Assembly: GCA_022511045.1 (NCBI GenBank)
Contig: JAFLSF010000014.1
Span: forward strand, 1-44,038
DNA length: 44,038 nucleotides
Direction of reading: 5' to 3'
DNA from: Prevotella sp.
Lineage (GTDB): Bacteria > Bacteroidota > Bacteroidia > Bacteroidales > Bacteroidaceae
The notes under the pieces are model-generated. The model had not been told where the DNA came from and did no database searches. It was given only the letters and a program-made list of their open reading frames with translations. How positions within the stretch are numbered: position 1 is the first letter of the stretch; each line of letters begins with the position of its first letter. The position numbers and the translations under genes are program-made. Positions 1 through 9,510 of this stretch are shown here, piece after piece.

Positions 1-3
1 GAT

Positions 4-157
4 ATACAAGTTGTATACGCCTGGAATACAACTTGTATACACGGAGCATACAAAGGGTATACATACTGCATACAAGTGGTGCGGAGTATTCTCACCAATG
101 ACGAGGCCTATCCTTACGGGCGACGAGGGTTATTCCCGTCGTAAGAAATCTTTACAC
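4..157. repeat. Degenerate 22-bp-periodic tandem array 1
   Basis: Seven consecutive 22-bp units can be laid out from position 4. The first four begin with ATACAA (4, 26, 48, 70), and the first three also carry GTATAC at the same offset (13, 35, 57). Units 5 and 6 share ACGAGG at that offset, and unit 7 is barely recognisable. Neighbouring units resemble each other more than distant ones, as expected from local duplication followed by drift. The 11-mer GTGCGGAGTAT at 79-89 recurs in the array at 42033-42043. No convincing gene is seen in 1-380; the short open frame across the array looks accidental. Confidence 0.7.
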
Positions 158-332
158 TTGAAAAAGAGGAGTGGGCAGAGGTTTAGAAATGAGATAAAGT
201 GTACTTGTATTTTGTGTAAATGTTCATAATATCTGTTTAGTCATATGTTAAAAAAACATGGAAACATACGTTAGGAAAGTCATGCTTTTACCCACTTGAT
301 GTTCCGTAGTAACAGTGAAAACAGAAAGTTGT

Positions 333-364
333 TTTGGTGGTTAAAAAAAATATTTGTATTTTTG
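333..364 (+). promoter_or_regulatory. Bacteroidetes-type promoter for the GDSL hydrolase
   Basis: TTTG at 333-336 and TATTTTTG at 357-364 are separated by 20 nt and match the TTTG/TANNTTTG consensus of the Bacteroidetes primary sigma factor. They lie about 30 nt upstream of the chosen ATG at 397. The 158-332 stretch shows nothing else recognisable. Confidence 0.7.
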
Positions 365-396
365 CAAAGATAAAAATTTAAGTGGACGAGATAAGT

Positions 397-1191
397 ATGA
401 AAGAAAATGCAAATAAGCAGATGGTAACAATTGGAGAGCAATTTAGGAGAGTGGTTTTGCTCTTGGCGGCGCTGATGCTGACGGCATCGACGACGGCTAT
501 GGCTGGACGGCGGGTGCTGTTCATCGGCGATAGTGTGACAGATGGTGGCTGGGGTCGCTCGGGCGGGCTGATGAAGCCTGCGGCGGAGCGCAACCAGAAG
601 GACTTGAACCACATCTATGGCCATAGTTATATGATGCTCTGTGCGGCTCATTTCGAATGTCTGTATCCAGAGGAAGGGCTGACGTTTGTGAATCGTGGCA
701 TCAGTGGCGACGACCTGTCGCGGCTGGAGGCTCGCTGGCAGGAGGATGCGGTAGACCTGCATCCTGACGTGCTGTCGTTGTTAGTTGGTACAAACGATGT
801 GTCGTATCATCTGGAGAAACATACGGACGAGCGCTTCGACGTCGGGGCGTGGGAGCAACGCTACCGCCACTTGTTAGATGTGGTGCGTGCGGTAAATCCC
901 GATGTGCGTTTTATGTTGGGCACGCCCTTTGCTGCCCGAGTGGGCAAGATTGGTAATGCCGCCGACTATGCTGAGCGCCAGCGATTGTTGGGCGAACTGA
1001 CGGAGGCTATTTGCCGCATAGCAAGGGATTATGGTGCCGTGTTGCTGCGCTATGATGAGTTGTTTGCCGCACAGGAGCAAGCGCATCCGACGGTGCCTGC
1101 AAGCCATTGGATTTGGGATGGTATTCATCCTACGGCAGCTGGCCATCGGCTGATGGCTGACCTATGGATAGCGAAATACTCAGACTTGTAA
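397..1191 (+). CDS. Secreted SGNH/GDSL-family hydrolase (probable esterase)
   Basis: A 264-residue SGNH hydrolase, a Ser-His-Asp esterase family that often removes acetyl groups from polysaccharides. Visible blocks are FIGDSVTDG (block I, nucleophile Ser), a block II Gly in NRGISGDDL, GTND (block III Asn) and DGIHPTAAGH near the C-terminus (block V Asp and His). The N-terminus has a hydrophobic stretch ending ASTTAMA, consistent with a signal peptide and periplasmic location. The ATG at 397 is preferred over an in-frame GTG at 382 because it lies about 30 nt from a good promoter; ATG 421 is an alternative. The gene is monocistronic and ends at a hairpin shared with the converging ara operon. 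A role in deacetylating arabinose-containing glycans is only a guess from that neighbourhood. Confidence 0.85.
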   Translation: MKENANKQMVTIGEQFRRVVLLLAALMLTASTTAMAGRRVLFIGDSVTDGGWGRSGGLMKPAAERNQKDLNHIYGHSYMMLCAAHFECLYPEEGLTFVNRGISGDDLSRLEARWQEDAVDLHPDVLSLLVGTNDVSYHLEKHTDERFDVGAWEQRYRHLLDVVRAVNPDVRFMLGTPFAARVGKIGNAADYAERQRLLGELTEAICRIARDYGAVLLRYDELFAAQEQAHPTVPASHWIWDGIHPTAAGHRLMADLWIAKYSDL

Positions 1192-1245
1192 GTGTCTGTG
1201 AATGGAGTCTAAGATACAAGAAGACAGCTCTTTCCAATAGGGTTT

Positions 1246-1282
1246 AAGAAAAGGTGTCGCTCTCATTGCGGCACCTTTTCTT
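1246..1282. terminator. Bidirectional terminator hairpin
   Basis: AAGAAAAGGTGTCGC (1246-1260) pairs with GCGGCACCTTTTCTT (1268-1282) over 15 bp with a single G-U/mismatch and a 7-nt loop. It is A-rich on one flank and T-rich on the other, so it can terminate both the GDSL gene and the converging araB. Confidence 0.85.
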
Positions 1283-1300
1283 GGTATTAGATTATTTCAC

Positions 1301-2884
1301 TTATGCGTTTTCGGCTGCCTTTTCGGTGGGCAGGTAGCGCTTGTAGTTCTCAAGGTATTGCTCGAATCCCGCAACGTCCTCTGGGGTGGGGGCTATGGTC
1401 TCGCAGGCTTGACCAGCAAAGACTTGAGTGTCGAGATAGTCGGCCAGTGTCTGGCTTCCCTTGTTAATGAGGTAGCCTGCCAACAGTGCAATGCCCCACG
1501 CTCCTCCTTCGCCGGCGGTTTCCATGACGCTGATAGGTGAGTTAAGTGCGGCAGCAAGTATGCGCTGACCTACGCCCTTGGTCTTGAATAGTCCGCCGTG
1601 ACCCGTGATGCGGTCCACTCCGACGTGTTCCTGCTTGAAAAGGATGTCGTTGCCTATCTTCAACACCCCTACGGCAGCATGTAAGTGGGCTCGCATGAAA
1701 TTGGCAAGGCAGAACTTGTCGGCAGCCGAGCGAACGAAGAGCGGATGACCAACGGAAACACCTGTCACGGGCTCACCAGAGATATAGTTGTAACTGACGA
1801 GTCCGCCGCAATCAGCATCGCCTGTTAGGGCGTGGTTGTATAGCTTGCCAAATACCTCGTTCATGTCGACGGGCACGCCTAACAATTGCTGGTACTCGCG
1901 GAAGATGCCGACCCATGCGTTGAGGTCGCTGGTGCAATTGTTACAATGTACCATCGCTACGAGCGAGCCATCGGGGGTGGTCACCATATCAATCATTTCG
2001 TAGGGTTGCGACAAGTCGTGCTCCAATACTATCATTGAGAACGACGAAGTGCCTGCGGAAACGTTGCCCGTGCGTTGCTTGACAGCATTGGTGGCCACCA
2101 TGCCCGTACCAGCGTCGCCCTCGGGAGGGCATAACGGGCAACCAGCCTGCAATGTGCCTGTGGGGTCAAGCAGACGTGCTCCTGCCTCTGTCAGCATACC
2201 TGCCCCCTGACCTGCTACAAGCACTTTGGGCAGGATTTCGGACAGGTGGAAGGGAAGGCTCTTGGAGGCGAGTATGGCGTCGAACTTGCTCACCATAGAT
2301 GCGTCGTAATCTTTTGTATTGGCATCGATGGGCAGCATGCCAGAGGCATCGCCTATGCCTAAGACAAACAGACCTGTGAGTTGCCAATGAATGTAGCCAG
2401 CTAACGTGGTAAGGCTCTTGATGTCCTTAACGTGGGGCTCGCCATCAAGAATACACTGATATAGGTGGCTAATGCTCCAGCGCAGGGGAATGTTGTAGTT
2501 GAACAACTCGGAAAGTTCAGCGGCAGCTTTGCCCGTGTTGGTGTTGCGCCACGTGCGGAAGGGAATGAGAATTTGCTGATTCTGGTCGAACGCCATATAG
2601 CCGTGCATCATTGCCGAAATACCGATGGCAGCAAGGCTCTTAAGGTCACAAGCGTATTGCTTCTGTACGTTTTGGCGCAGATCAGCATAGCAGGTTTGAA
2701 GCCCGTGCCAGATTTCGTCAATGCTATAAGTCCAGAGGCCGTCTACGAGTTGATTCTCCCACTCGTAGGCGCCTTGGGCTATGGGCTTGTTCTGCTGATC
2801 TATGAGGACAGCCTTGATACGTGTCGAGCCAAACTCTATACCGAGAATGGACTGACCAGCTTCGATAATCTGCTTTACCTCCAT
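1301..2884 (-). CDS. araB: FGGY-family carbohydrate kinase (L-ribulokinase)
   Basis: A 527-residue FGGY-family sugar kinase with an N-terminal phosphate-loop-like segment ([17 protein letters not shown]) and a central [13 protein letters not shown]...[14 protein letters not shown] region typical of the family's hinge and ATP site. FGGY enzymes phosphorylate pentuloses and related sugars. Because it is the last gene after an isomerase (araA) and a ribulose-phosphate epimerase (araD), the likely reaction is ATP-dependent phosphorylation of L-ribulose. The sequence alone could also be read as xylulokinase-like, so the assignment rests on context. It starts one nucleotide after the araA stop codon, which suggests translational coupling. 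The length is normal for the family. Confidence 0.85.
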   Translation of the reverse strand: MEVKQIIEAGQSILGIEFGSTRIKAVLIDQQNKPIAQGAYEWENQLVDGLWTYSIDEIWHGLQTCYADLRQNVQKQYACDLKSLAAIGISAMMHGYMAFDQNQQILIPFRTWRNTNTGKAAAELSELFNYNIPLRWSISHLYQCILDGEPHVKDIKSLTTLAGYIHWQLTGLFVLGIGDASGMLPIDANTKDYDASMVSKFDAILASKSLPFHLSEILPKVLVAGQGAGMLTEAGARLLDPTGTLQAGCPLCPPEGDAGTGMVATNAVKQRTGNVSAGTSSFSMIVLEHDLSQPYEMIDMVTTPDGSLVAMVHCNNCTSDLNAWVGIFREYQQLLGVPVDMNEVFGKLYNHALTGDADCGGLVSYNYISGEPVTGVSVGHPLFVRSAADKFCLANFMRAHLHAAVGVLKIGNDILFKQEHVGVDRITGHGGLFKTKGVGQRILAAALNSPISVMETAGEGGAWGIALLAGYLINKGSQTLADYLDTQVFAGQACETIAPTPEDVAGFEQYLENYKRYLPTEKAAENA

Positions 2885-2885
2885 A

Positions 2886-4427
2886 TTACTTCAGTGCTTT
2901 GTTCAACATATAGTATACCTCGTTGTTGCGCAGGTCCTGCTTGAGTGAGGCTGTGGTGGTGTCCTTGTTGATGCGCACGTGCTCAATGCCTAAAATCTCG
3001 GTAAAGTCTTCCCAGTACTCCTCGGTGAGGTCGTAAGAGAAAGCGCTATGGTGTGTACCACCAGCCAAAATCCAAGAGCCAGCACCAATCTCGAAGGTAG
3101 GCTGAGGGACCCAGAGAGCAGAGGCTACGGGTAACTTGGGCATGGGTTTGGGCTCAATGCACTCTACCTCTTGTGATATAAGACGGAAACGATTGCCCAG
3201 ATCGACGACGGTAGCTTTGATTCCGCGTCCCACTTTGGAGGTGAATACCAGACGAGCTGTCTGCTCCTTGCGGATGCCGATGCCGAGGAAGTGAACCTCC
3301 AACTTAGGTCTATCGCTGGCAATAAGGGGGCAAACTTCTAACATGTGACTTTGCAGGCACGACGAGCGGTCGCCCGCAAAATTGAGCGTATAGTCCTCAA
3401 GGAACGAACAACCCGTAGGCAGGCCTTGTGACGAGAACCATACCGTGCGATAGAGGCAAGCCGTCTTCCAGTCGCCCTCTGCACCAAAACCGATACCCTC
3501 GGCCATGAGTCGTTGGGAAGCGAGGCCTGGAATCTGGTCAAAACCAGCGAAATGGGGATTGGTAATGTCGGCATCGCCTAAATCGTCGAAGTTGGTGGTG
3601 AAAGCTGTAGCACCTTCGTCCTTCAAGACACGGCGCAGGGCAATCTCGGCCTTGGCAGCGCTACGCACCTTCTGCCAATACACTTCCTCGCCGCTCTCGT
3701 CAATCTTAATGGTATATTGTTGCTTGTATTCCTCCACCAGGGCATCCACCTCAGTCTCAGTAACCTTCTTCCAATAATCCATCAGCGAACTAACAGGATA
3801 GTAATCTACGTGGTATCCTAAGCGTTGTTCAAACTCCACACGGTCGCCGTCTGTCACGGCCACGTTGTTCATGTTTAGACCAAACATCAGGCAACGTACA
3901 TTATGAGCATCGGCTACGCCAACGGCCACACGTGCCCAATTGGCAATCTTTTCCTGGGCCTCTTTACTCTGCCAATAGCCGCAAACCACCTTGCGGGGAA
4001 CACGCATACGGGTGCAAATATGGCCAAATTCAATATCACCGTGAGCACTCTGGTTCAGATTCATGAAGTCCATGTCCATCGTCTCCCAGGGAATCTCGGC
4101 ATTATATTGTGTATGGAAATGGAGTAGGGGCTTTTGCAATCTTTGCAGACCCTTTATCCACATCTTGGCGGGTGAAAAGGTGTGCATCCATGTAATGATG
4201 CCTATGCAACGATTCTCGTTGTTAGCGGCTTTCATGACAGTCTCCACTTCGTTAGACGAATTAACTGTACCTTTATAGACTACCTTGATAGGAATGATAC
4301 CCGTCTGGTTCAGCCCGTCGACCATTTCTTGCGAGTGTCCGTCTACTATCTTGACGGTCTCACCTCCATAGAGTAACTGAGCGCCAGTCACCCACCAAAT
4401 CTCAAATTGTTCAAATGCTTTTACCAT
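2886..4427 (-). CDS. araA: L-arabinose isomerase
   Basis: A 513-residue protein matching L-arabinose isomerase over its full length; the usual size is about 500. It interconverts L-arabinose and L-ribulose in the cytoplasm using a divalent metal. Recognisable blocks are [15 protein letters not shown] at the N-terminus, [12 protein letters not shown], the substrate-site segment [16 protein letters not shown], and [12 protein letters not shown]; the last two carry the conserved metal-binding glutamates. The start ATG lies 18 nt downstream of the araD stop, and the next gene (araB) begins 1 nt after its stop, so it is an internal gene of the arabinose operon. Confidence 0.95.
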   Translation of the reverse strand: MVKAFEQFEIWWVTGAQLLYGGETVKIVDGHSQEMVDGLNQTGIIPIKVVYKGTVNSSNEVETVMKAANNENRCIGIITWMHTFSPAKMWIKGLQRLQKPLLHFHTQYNAEIPWETMDMDFMNLNQSAHGDIEFGHICTRMRVPRKVVCGYWQSKEAQEKIANWARVAVGVADAHNVRCLMFGLNMNNVAVTDGDRVEFEQRLGYHVDYYPVSSLMDYWKKVTETEVDALVEEYKQQYTIKIDESGEEVYWQKVRSAAKAEIALRRVLKDEGATAFTTNFDDLGDADITNPHFAGFDQIPGLASQRLMAEGIGFGAEGDWKTACLYRTVWFSSQGLPTGCSFLEDYTLNFAGDRSSCLQSHMLEVCPLIASDRPKLEVHFLGIGIRKEQTARLVFTSKVGRGIKATVVDLGNRFRLISQEVECIEPKPMPKLPVASALWVPQPTFEIGAGSWILAGGTHHSAFSYDLTEEYWEDFTEILGIEHVRINKDTTTASLKQDLRNNEVYYMLNKALK

Positions 4428-4445
4428 AGTCTTGTTATACTTGTT

Positions 4446-5144
4446 TTATTTTTTCTTTTGTCCGTAGTACGCATTGGGTCCATGCTTGCGTGAGAAATGC
4501 TTCTCGATGAGCAGGGGATTCATGGTGGTCTCAGGGTTTACCATGAATGAAATGAAGGCCATTTTGGCTACCTCTTCCGTAACGACGGCGTGATAGACGG
4601 CCTGGTCAGCATCTTTTCCCCAAGCAAAGGGTCCATGATTTTTGACCAACACAGCAGGCGTGTGTATGGGATTGATATTGCCAGAAACAATGTGGTTGAC
4701 AATGACGACACCCGTGTTATACTCGTACTCGTCCATCTGGTCTGCGGTCATGTCAGAGGTACAGGGAATTCCATCGTGGAAATAGTCCGCATGAGTCGTG
4801 CCAATGTTAGGTATGTCCTTACCTGCTTGAGCCCACGCTGTAGCGTAGGTAGAGTGGGTGTGTACAATACCTCCTATCTCTGGGAACGCCTTATATAAAA
4901 CAAGGTGTGTAGGTGTGTCGCTAGAGGGGTTGAGGTCGCCCTCAACCACCTTGCCCGTTGCAAGCTCGACAACCACCATGTCTGATGGTTTCATAACGTC
5001 GTATTCAACGCCAGAGGGTTTGATAACTACGAGGCCGCTCTCACGGTCAATGGCTGAAACGTTGCCCCATGTGAATATCACTAAATTGTGTTTTACCAAG
5101 TCAAGATTGGCGCGAAACACTTTTTCTTTCAGTTCTTCTAACAT
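4446..5144 (-). CDS. araD: L-ribulose-5-phosphate 4-epimerase
   Basis: A 232-residue class II aldolase/epimerase family protein. It converts L-ribulose 5-phosphate to D-xylulose 5-phosphate, linking arabinose to the pentose phosphate pathway. Diagnostic features are [20 protein letters not shown] near the N-terminus, the zinc-site motif [27 protein letters not shown], and KNHGPFAWG with a further metal-site His. The length equals the E. coli AraD family norm of about 231. It is the third gene of the operon, 39 nt from the symporter and 18 nt from araA. Confidence 0.95.
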   Translation of the reverse strand: MLEELKEKVFRANLDLVKHNLVIFTWGNVSAIDRESGLVVIKPSGVEYDVMKPSDMVVVELATGKVVEGDLNPSSDTPTHLVLYKAFPEIGGIVHTHSTYATAWAQAGKDIPNIGTTHADYFHDGIPCTSDMTADQMDEYEYNTGVVIVNHIVSGNINPIHTPAVLVKNHGPFAWGKDADQAVYHAVVTEEVAKMAFISFMVNPETTMNPLLIEKHFSRKHGPNAYYGQKKK

Positions 5145-5183
5145 CTTATGATTGTTTGAGTTGATTTAGTTTTAACTATCAAA

Positions 5184-7184
5184 TTACCACAACAAAATAT
5201 AAAGGATAGCCAAGATGATGACTACACCGAAGGCTCCAATATTGAAGGTGCTATCCGTGCGGAACAGTTTTAGGTCAATGTCAACGGCTTTGGCATCTTG
5301 TACCTTATCCTTGGCATTAGAGCGCAGATAGATACTCAACGTTAAGAACATGGCGGCTGTGAAGAAAATGGCCTCGAAACCATAGTTACGTAAGTGCTCT
5401 TGAGTCATTCCATATATACCGACCAATAGGCATGCGATGGTTGTGAATAACATGATGTTTGACCATTGTTGTTGCTTGCCAATGGCCCATACCGTTTGAA
5501 CCTTTGCGGGAATAGTCTTTTTCGACATGAGTGACATCGTGACAAAGATAATTGCCAATACGATGAATACATAGCCCATACGAATAAGGAACGGTGTCTC
5601 AGGTAATAGGAACTTGAACATGATACTAAATACGAAAGTACCGATAGCTGCCACTACGGCGGCAACACCAGAAGCACGCTTCCATAATAGACCCAGTCCG
5701 AAGATAACTACTACGCCTGGATAAACAAATCCTGAGTACTCTTGAATGACTTGGAAAGCCTGGTCAGCACCACCCATAATAGGATAAACAGCAACAAGCG
5801 CAATGATAAGGGCGCAGACAGAAGTCAGACGACCTACCGTCACCAATTTCTTCTCAGAGGCTTCCTTGTTGAGGAATTGCTTGTAGATGTCCATCGTGAA
5901 GATGGTAGAAGTAGAATTGAACATAGAAGCAAGCGATGAAATGACAGCAGCTGTCAAAGCGGCGAACGACAAACCTTTGACTATCTCTGGTGTGAAGTTG
6001 CGGATAAGGAAAGGATAAGCGTCATCAGAGCGCTCGATAGAGCCCGTGAGTTCTGTCAATAGTTCGTGTACAGGTAAGCCACCGTATTGGCCATTCATGA
6101 TATAGAAGGCACATACACCAGGTATGCAAACGATAAACGGAATCAGAATTTTCAAGAAAGCAGCGAATATCATACCCTTTTTGGCTTCGGCCAATGACTT
6201 GGCGGCCAAGCCCTTTTGGATAATATATTGGTTGAAACCCCAGTAGCCTAAGTTGGTGAGCCACAGGGCACCTACAATAACCACAATACCCGGAATATCG
6301 AAGTAAGGGTCTGAACCTGGCTGGTTGGTAAGAACTTGACCAGTGCTGTTGATAATGCCGTCAATATCGGGATAAATGTCTGGATTACGTTCTACCACCA
6401 GATTGAAATGCCTGTCGCCGTCAATGCTGTTTAGGTGTGAGAATATCTCCTGAAAAGCGCCTAAAGCTCCACCGTCAATTCCTAATGCGTTGCCAATAAC
6501 ATTTAGGGCGGCATAGGCCGTGATGAGTCCACCACCTACGAGGAATGTCACTTGCATGACATCCGTCCATGCTACGGAAGCCAGACCACCATAAATGGAA
6601 TATAAACCTGCAATGACAAACAAAATAAGGATAATCCACATCAGTGTCATATCAACAGGCATTCCAAGAAAGGTTCCTGCTATGGCTGGCAGACCCAGAA
6701 TCTGTTTGATGGCCAATGCGCCCAGCCAGCTGACAGAGGTTAGGTTAATGAAAACATAGAGGAAAAGCCAGAATATAGAAAACGCTAATCCAACACCCCA
6801 ATTATAACGTTCACGTAAAAATTGAGGGATGGTGAAAATCTTTCGCTCAATCATGATGGGCAGCAAGAATTTAGCCACTACCACCAGCGTGGCGGCAGCC
6901 ATTAACTCATAAGCAGCCATAGCAATACCCGACTTGTAGGCAGAGCCTGACATTCCGATAAACTGTTCAGCAGAAATATTGGCGGCAATGAGCGATGCAC
7001 CCACAGCCCACCACGTCAATGTGTTACCTGCCAAGAAATAGTCTGTAGATGATTTTTCCTCACCTTTCTTGCCGCGCGATAGGAAAATACCCATGCCGAC
7101 AAGAATGATAATGTAAAAGACGAAAACTAAATAGTCGCTCGTCGCAAAGCCATTATGGCTTAATGCTTCAATAATACTGTTCAT
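5184..7184 (-). CDS. Sodium/solute symporter (SSS family), probable arabinose importer
   Basis: A 666-residue polytopic membrane protein with about 14 hydrophobic segments and the SSS-family features STDYFLAGNTLTWWAVGASLIAAN near TM1-TM2, the FTIPQFLRERY loop and SIYGGLASVAWTDVMQ. SGLT-like members take up sugars with Na+. Position between the aldose epimerase and araD argues for uptake of L-arabinose across the inner membrane; the gene equivalent to araP in other Bacteroidetes arabinose clusters has this role. It is somewhat longer than simple SSS proteins, with extra soluble sequence around residues 245-295 and a C-terminal extension carrying further membrane segments. Confidence 0.88.
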   Translation of the reverse strand: MNSIIEALSHNGFATSDYLVFVFYIIILVGMGIFLSRGKKGEEKSSTDYFLAGNTLTWWAVGASLIAANISAEQFIGMSGSAYKSGIAMAAYELMAAATLVVVAKFLLPIMIERKIFTIPQFLRERYNWGVGLAFSIFWLFLYVFINLTSVSWLGALAIKQILGLPAIAGTFLGMPVDMTLMWIILILFVIAGLYSIYGGLASVAWTDVMQVTFLVGGGLITAYAALNVIGNALGIDGGALGAFQEIFSHLNSIDGDRHFNLVVERNPDIYPDIDGIINSTGQVLTNQPGSDPYFDIPGIVVIVGALWLTNLGYWGFNQYIIQKGLAAKSLAEAKKGMIFAAFLKILIPFIVCIPGVCAFYIMNGQYGGLPVHELLTELTGSIERSDDAYPFLIRNFTPEIVKGLSFAALTAAVISSLASMFNSTSTIFTMDIYKQFLNKEASEKKLVTVGRLTSVCALIIALVAVYPIMGGADQAFQVIQEYSGFVYPGVVVIFGLGLLWKRASGVAAVVAAIGTFVFSIMFKFLLPETPFLIRMGYVFIVLAIIFVTMSLMSKKTIPAKVQTVWAIGKQQQWSNIMLFTTIACLLVGIYGMTQEHLRNYGFEAIFFTAAMFLTLSIYLRSNAKDKVQDAKAVDIDLKLFRTDSTFNIGAFGVVIILAILYILLW

Positions 7185-7204
7185 GATATTTTATTTCTTT
7201 TTTG

Positions 7205-8383
7205 TTATTTTATTGAGAATGTATATGCTGCGTGGCTATAATAGCGCTCACCAGGTTTTAGCACAGGTTGTACCCAGCCTTGCTTATTGGGAGAGTCGGG
7301 ATATTTCTGACTTTCCAAACAAACGCTGACGTGCTTTGGATATTTGACACCATGTTTACGTATAATATCCGCATCACGACCTATACCTTGAAAATTGCCA
7401 CTATATACTTGTACGCCTGGCTCATTGGTTCGCATTTCCATTAGAATACCAGTCTTTGGCGAATAAAGTGATGCACACACTTTTGTGTCGTCGCCATGTC
7501 CATCTTCAAATGTGTTCAGACAGAAATTATGATCATATCCGCCAGCATTTTTAATCTGGTCATAATCAGAGTTGATGCTGTCACCTACGGCGTGAGCTTT
7601 GCGGAAATCCATAGGTGTACCCTCTACACTGCATATCTCACCTGTTGGAATATAGGCCTCGTCAGAGGGAATAAAGTAGTCGGCATTGATAAACAATTCC
7701 TGGTCATAGGCTGCTTGTGTAAAATCGCCAGAGAGATTATAATAATTGTGATTAGTTTGGTTGATGATGGTCTCTTTGTCTGAGGTAGCTTCCCATGTAA
7801 TGTCTAACGTGTTATTTTCTGTTACTTTGTAAGTAGTGGTAGCCGTCACACGTCCTGGGAATCCATTCTCTCCGTCCTCAGCCACAATAGTCAGCCTAAG
7901 CAGTGAATCACCCTCTTGTTCAGCATCGTATACTTGATTCATCCAGCCTGTAGTACCACCTCCGTGTAGGCAGTTCTCCCCATCGTTTTGCTTCAATTGA
8001 TATGTCTCACCATTCAAGGTAAACTGACCTTTAGCAATACGGTTAGCATATCGTCCGACGGAAGAACCATAATCGGAGGGTGAATTCAGTGTGTCTGCAT
8101 ATTGATGAATATTGTCAAATCCCAATACTACGTCTACAGGCTTTCCGTCGCGATCAGGCACAACCAAACTGACTACACGCCCGCCATAGTTGGTGATACA
8201 AACTTCAATTCCATTTTCATTCTTCAATGTGTAGAGTTTGACAGGCTTTTCGTTGATTACCGTGTCAAATCGGGCAGCGTCCAGTCCCGATACCGTCAGC
8301 TGTTGCTGCCCTTTGTCAGCACAGGCCGTGAGCAGAGTTATAGCCACACCAATGCCCCCAATCATGGTTTTTAATCTTTTCAT
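7205..8383 (-). CDS. Aldose 1-epimerase (mutarotase), lipoprotein
   Basis: A 392-residue GalM-family mutarotase that equilibrates alpha and beta anomers of free aldoses. Conserved blocks seen are GRYANRIAKGQF, NCLHGG, INQTNHNYYNLSG (catalytic His region) and GVQVYSGN (near the catalytic Glu). The start at 8383 gives MKRLKTM followed by a hydrophobic stretch and a lipobox ending at Cys21 (LLTAC), so the enzyme is probably a periplasmic lipoprotein. A longer in-frame ATG exists at 8506, but it runs back through the promoter and adds a non-signal extension. It is the first gene of the ara operon and would prepare arabinose for uptake by the adjacent symporter. Confidence 0.9.
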   Translation of the reverse strand: MKRLKTMIGGIGVAITLLTACADKGQQQLTVSGLDAARFDTVINEKPVKLYTLKNENGIEVCITNYGGRVVSLVVPDRDGKPVDVVLGFDNIHQYADTLNSPSDYGSSVGRYANRIAKGQFTLNGETYQLKQNDGENCLHGGGTTGWMNQVYDAEQEGDSLLRLTIVAEDGENGFPGRVTATTTYKVTENNTLDITWEATSDKETIINQTNHNYYNLSGDFTQAAYDQELFINADYFIPSDEAYIPTGEICSVEGTPMDFRKAHAVGDSINSDYDQIKNAGGYDHNFCLNTFEDGHGDDTKVCASLYSPKTGILMEMRTNEPGVQVYSGNFQGIGRDADIIRKHGVKYPKHVSVCLESQKYPDSPNKQGWVQPVLKPGERYYSHAAYTFSIK

Positions 8384-8422
8384 ATTTGTTTTGTTTTGAG
8401 TTAGTGTTTTCAAATTTGGGTG

Positions 8423-8453
8423 TAAAATTACAACTTCTTTCTGAATTGACAAA
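8423..8453 (-). promoter_or_regulatory. Promoter of the arabinose operon
   Basis: Read on the minus strand, TTTG (8450-8453) and TAATTTTA (8423-8430) are separated by 19 nt. The -7 element has one mismatch to TANNTTTG. It lies about 40 nt upstream of the epimerase ATG. A short palindrome, TAGGA-N5-TCCTA, at 8479-8493 just upstream could be an operator, but this is weak. Confidence 0.6.
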
Positions 8454-8512
8454 GAAAATTGCTGAATAAAAAGACAATTAGGATAAATTCCTATGGAAAA
8501 AGTCAAATATAT

Positions 8513-8543
8513 TTTGTTATTTGCTCATTTCTTCGTACTTTTG
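8513..8543 (+). promoter_or_regulatory. Promoter of the fabD operon
   Basis: TTTG at 8513-8516 and TACTTTTG at 8536-8543, separated by 19 nt, form a consensus Bacteroidetes promoter about 46 nt upstream of the fabD ATG. Confidence 0.8.
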
Positions 8544-8589
8544 CACACGATTTTTAGAACGAATATATTCAATAAAAACGATAAAAATA

Positions 8590-9480
8590 ATGAAAGCATT
8601 TGTATTTCCTGGACAGGGAGCACAGTTCGTAGGTATGGGCAAGGGCCTCTACGAAAGCAATGAAACTGCTAAACAGTTGTTTGAGAAAGCAAACGAGATC
8701 TTAGGATACCGCATTACGGACATCATGTTTGAAGGTACTGATGAAGACTTGAAGCAGACAAAGGTGACTCAGCCTGCAGTCTTTCTGCATAGTGTGATTT
8801 CTGCCCTTTGCATGGGTGACGATTTTAAACCAGAGATGACAGCAGGTCACTCGTTAGGCGAGTTCTCGGCATTGGTAGCTGCTGGCGCCCTCTCATTTGA
8901 GGATGGTCTGAAACTGGTATATGCACGTGCTATGGCTATGCAAAAAGCATGTGAAATGCAACCTTCAACAATGGCTGCTATTATTGGTCTCTCAGATGAG
9001 AAGGTAGAGGAAATTTGTGCCGAGGTGTCTAAGATGGGCAAGGGCGTATGCGTACCAGCCAACTATAACAATCCAGGACAGTTAGTTATATCTGGTGATG
9101 TAGAGGCTATTAACGAGGCTTGCGAACAGATGAAAGCTGCTGGTGCCAAACGTGCGCTGCCTTTAAAGGTTGGTGGAGCCTTCCATTCTCCTCTGATGCA
9201 ACCTGCTAAAGATGAGTTGCAGGCTGCTATTGAGCAGACACAGTTCCATACTCCGAAATGTCCTGTTTATCAGAATGTGGACGCACTGCCTCATACTGAC
9301 CCTGCTGAAATTAAGCAAAATTTGATTGCTCAGCTGACGTCTTCTGTACGTTGGACTCAGATAGTGCAGAACATGATAAAGGATGGTGCTGCTGACTTTA
9401 CGGAGTGCGGACCAGGCAAAACCTTGCAAGGCATGATTGCCAAAATTAACAAGGAAGTTTCAGCTCACGGCATAGTGTAA
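8590..9480 (+). CDS. fabD: Malonyl-CoA:ACP transacylase
   Basis: A 296-residue protein of the FabD family, which moves malonyl groups from CoA to acyl-carrier protein for fatty-acid elongation. It begins MKAFVFPGQGAQFVGMG. The GHSLGEFSAL motif carries the catalytic Ser at about residue 88, and GGAFHSPLM carries the catalytic His at about 197; both are intact. The start at 8590 is chosen over an upstream in-frame TTG at 8521 because the family begins at the FPGQGAQ strand and the promoter lies inside the extension. It is the first gene of a four-gene plus-strand unit with gaps of about 10-50 nt. Confidence 0.95.
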   Translation: MKAFVFPGQGAQFVGMGKGLYESNETAKQLFEKANEILGYRITDIMFEGTDEDLKQTKVTQPAVFLHSVISALCMGDDFKPEMTAGHSLGEFSALVAAGALSFEDGLKLVYARAMAMQKACEMQPSTMAAIIGLSDEKVEEICAEVSKMGKGVCVPANYNNPGQLVISGDVEAINEACEQMKAAGAKRALPLKVGGAFHSPLMQPAKDELQAAIEQTQFHTPKCPVYQNVDALPHTDPAEIKQNLIAQLTSSVRWTQIVQNMIKDGAADFTECGPGKTLQGMIAKINKEVSAHGIV

Positions 9481-9510
9481 CCCTCAATATTGATAGATGA
9501 CAAAAGACTG

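Noticed and set aside
11..229. 72-codon open frame at the window start
   Set aside because: It runs through the 22-bp array and its product is low-complexity repeats of the array; no gene-like features.
382..396. GTG start for the GDSL hydrolase
   Set aside because: The ATG at 397 is better placed relative to the promoter and leaves a normal signal peptide.
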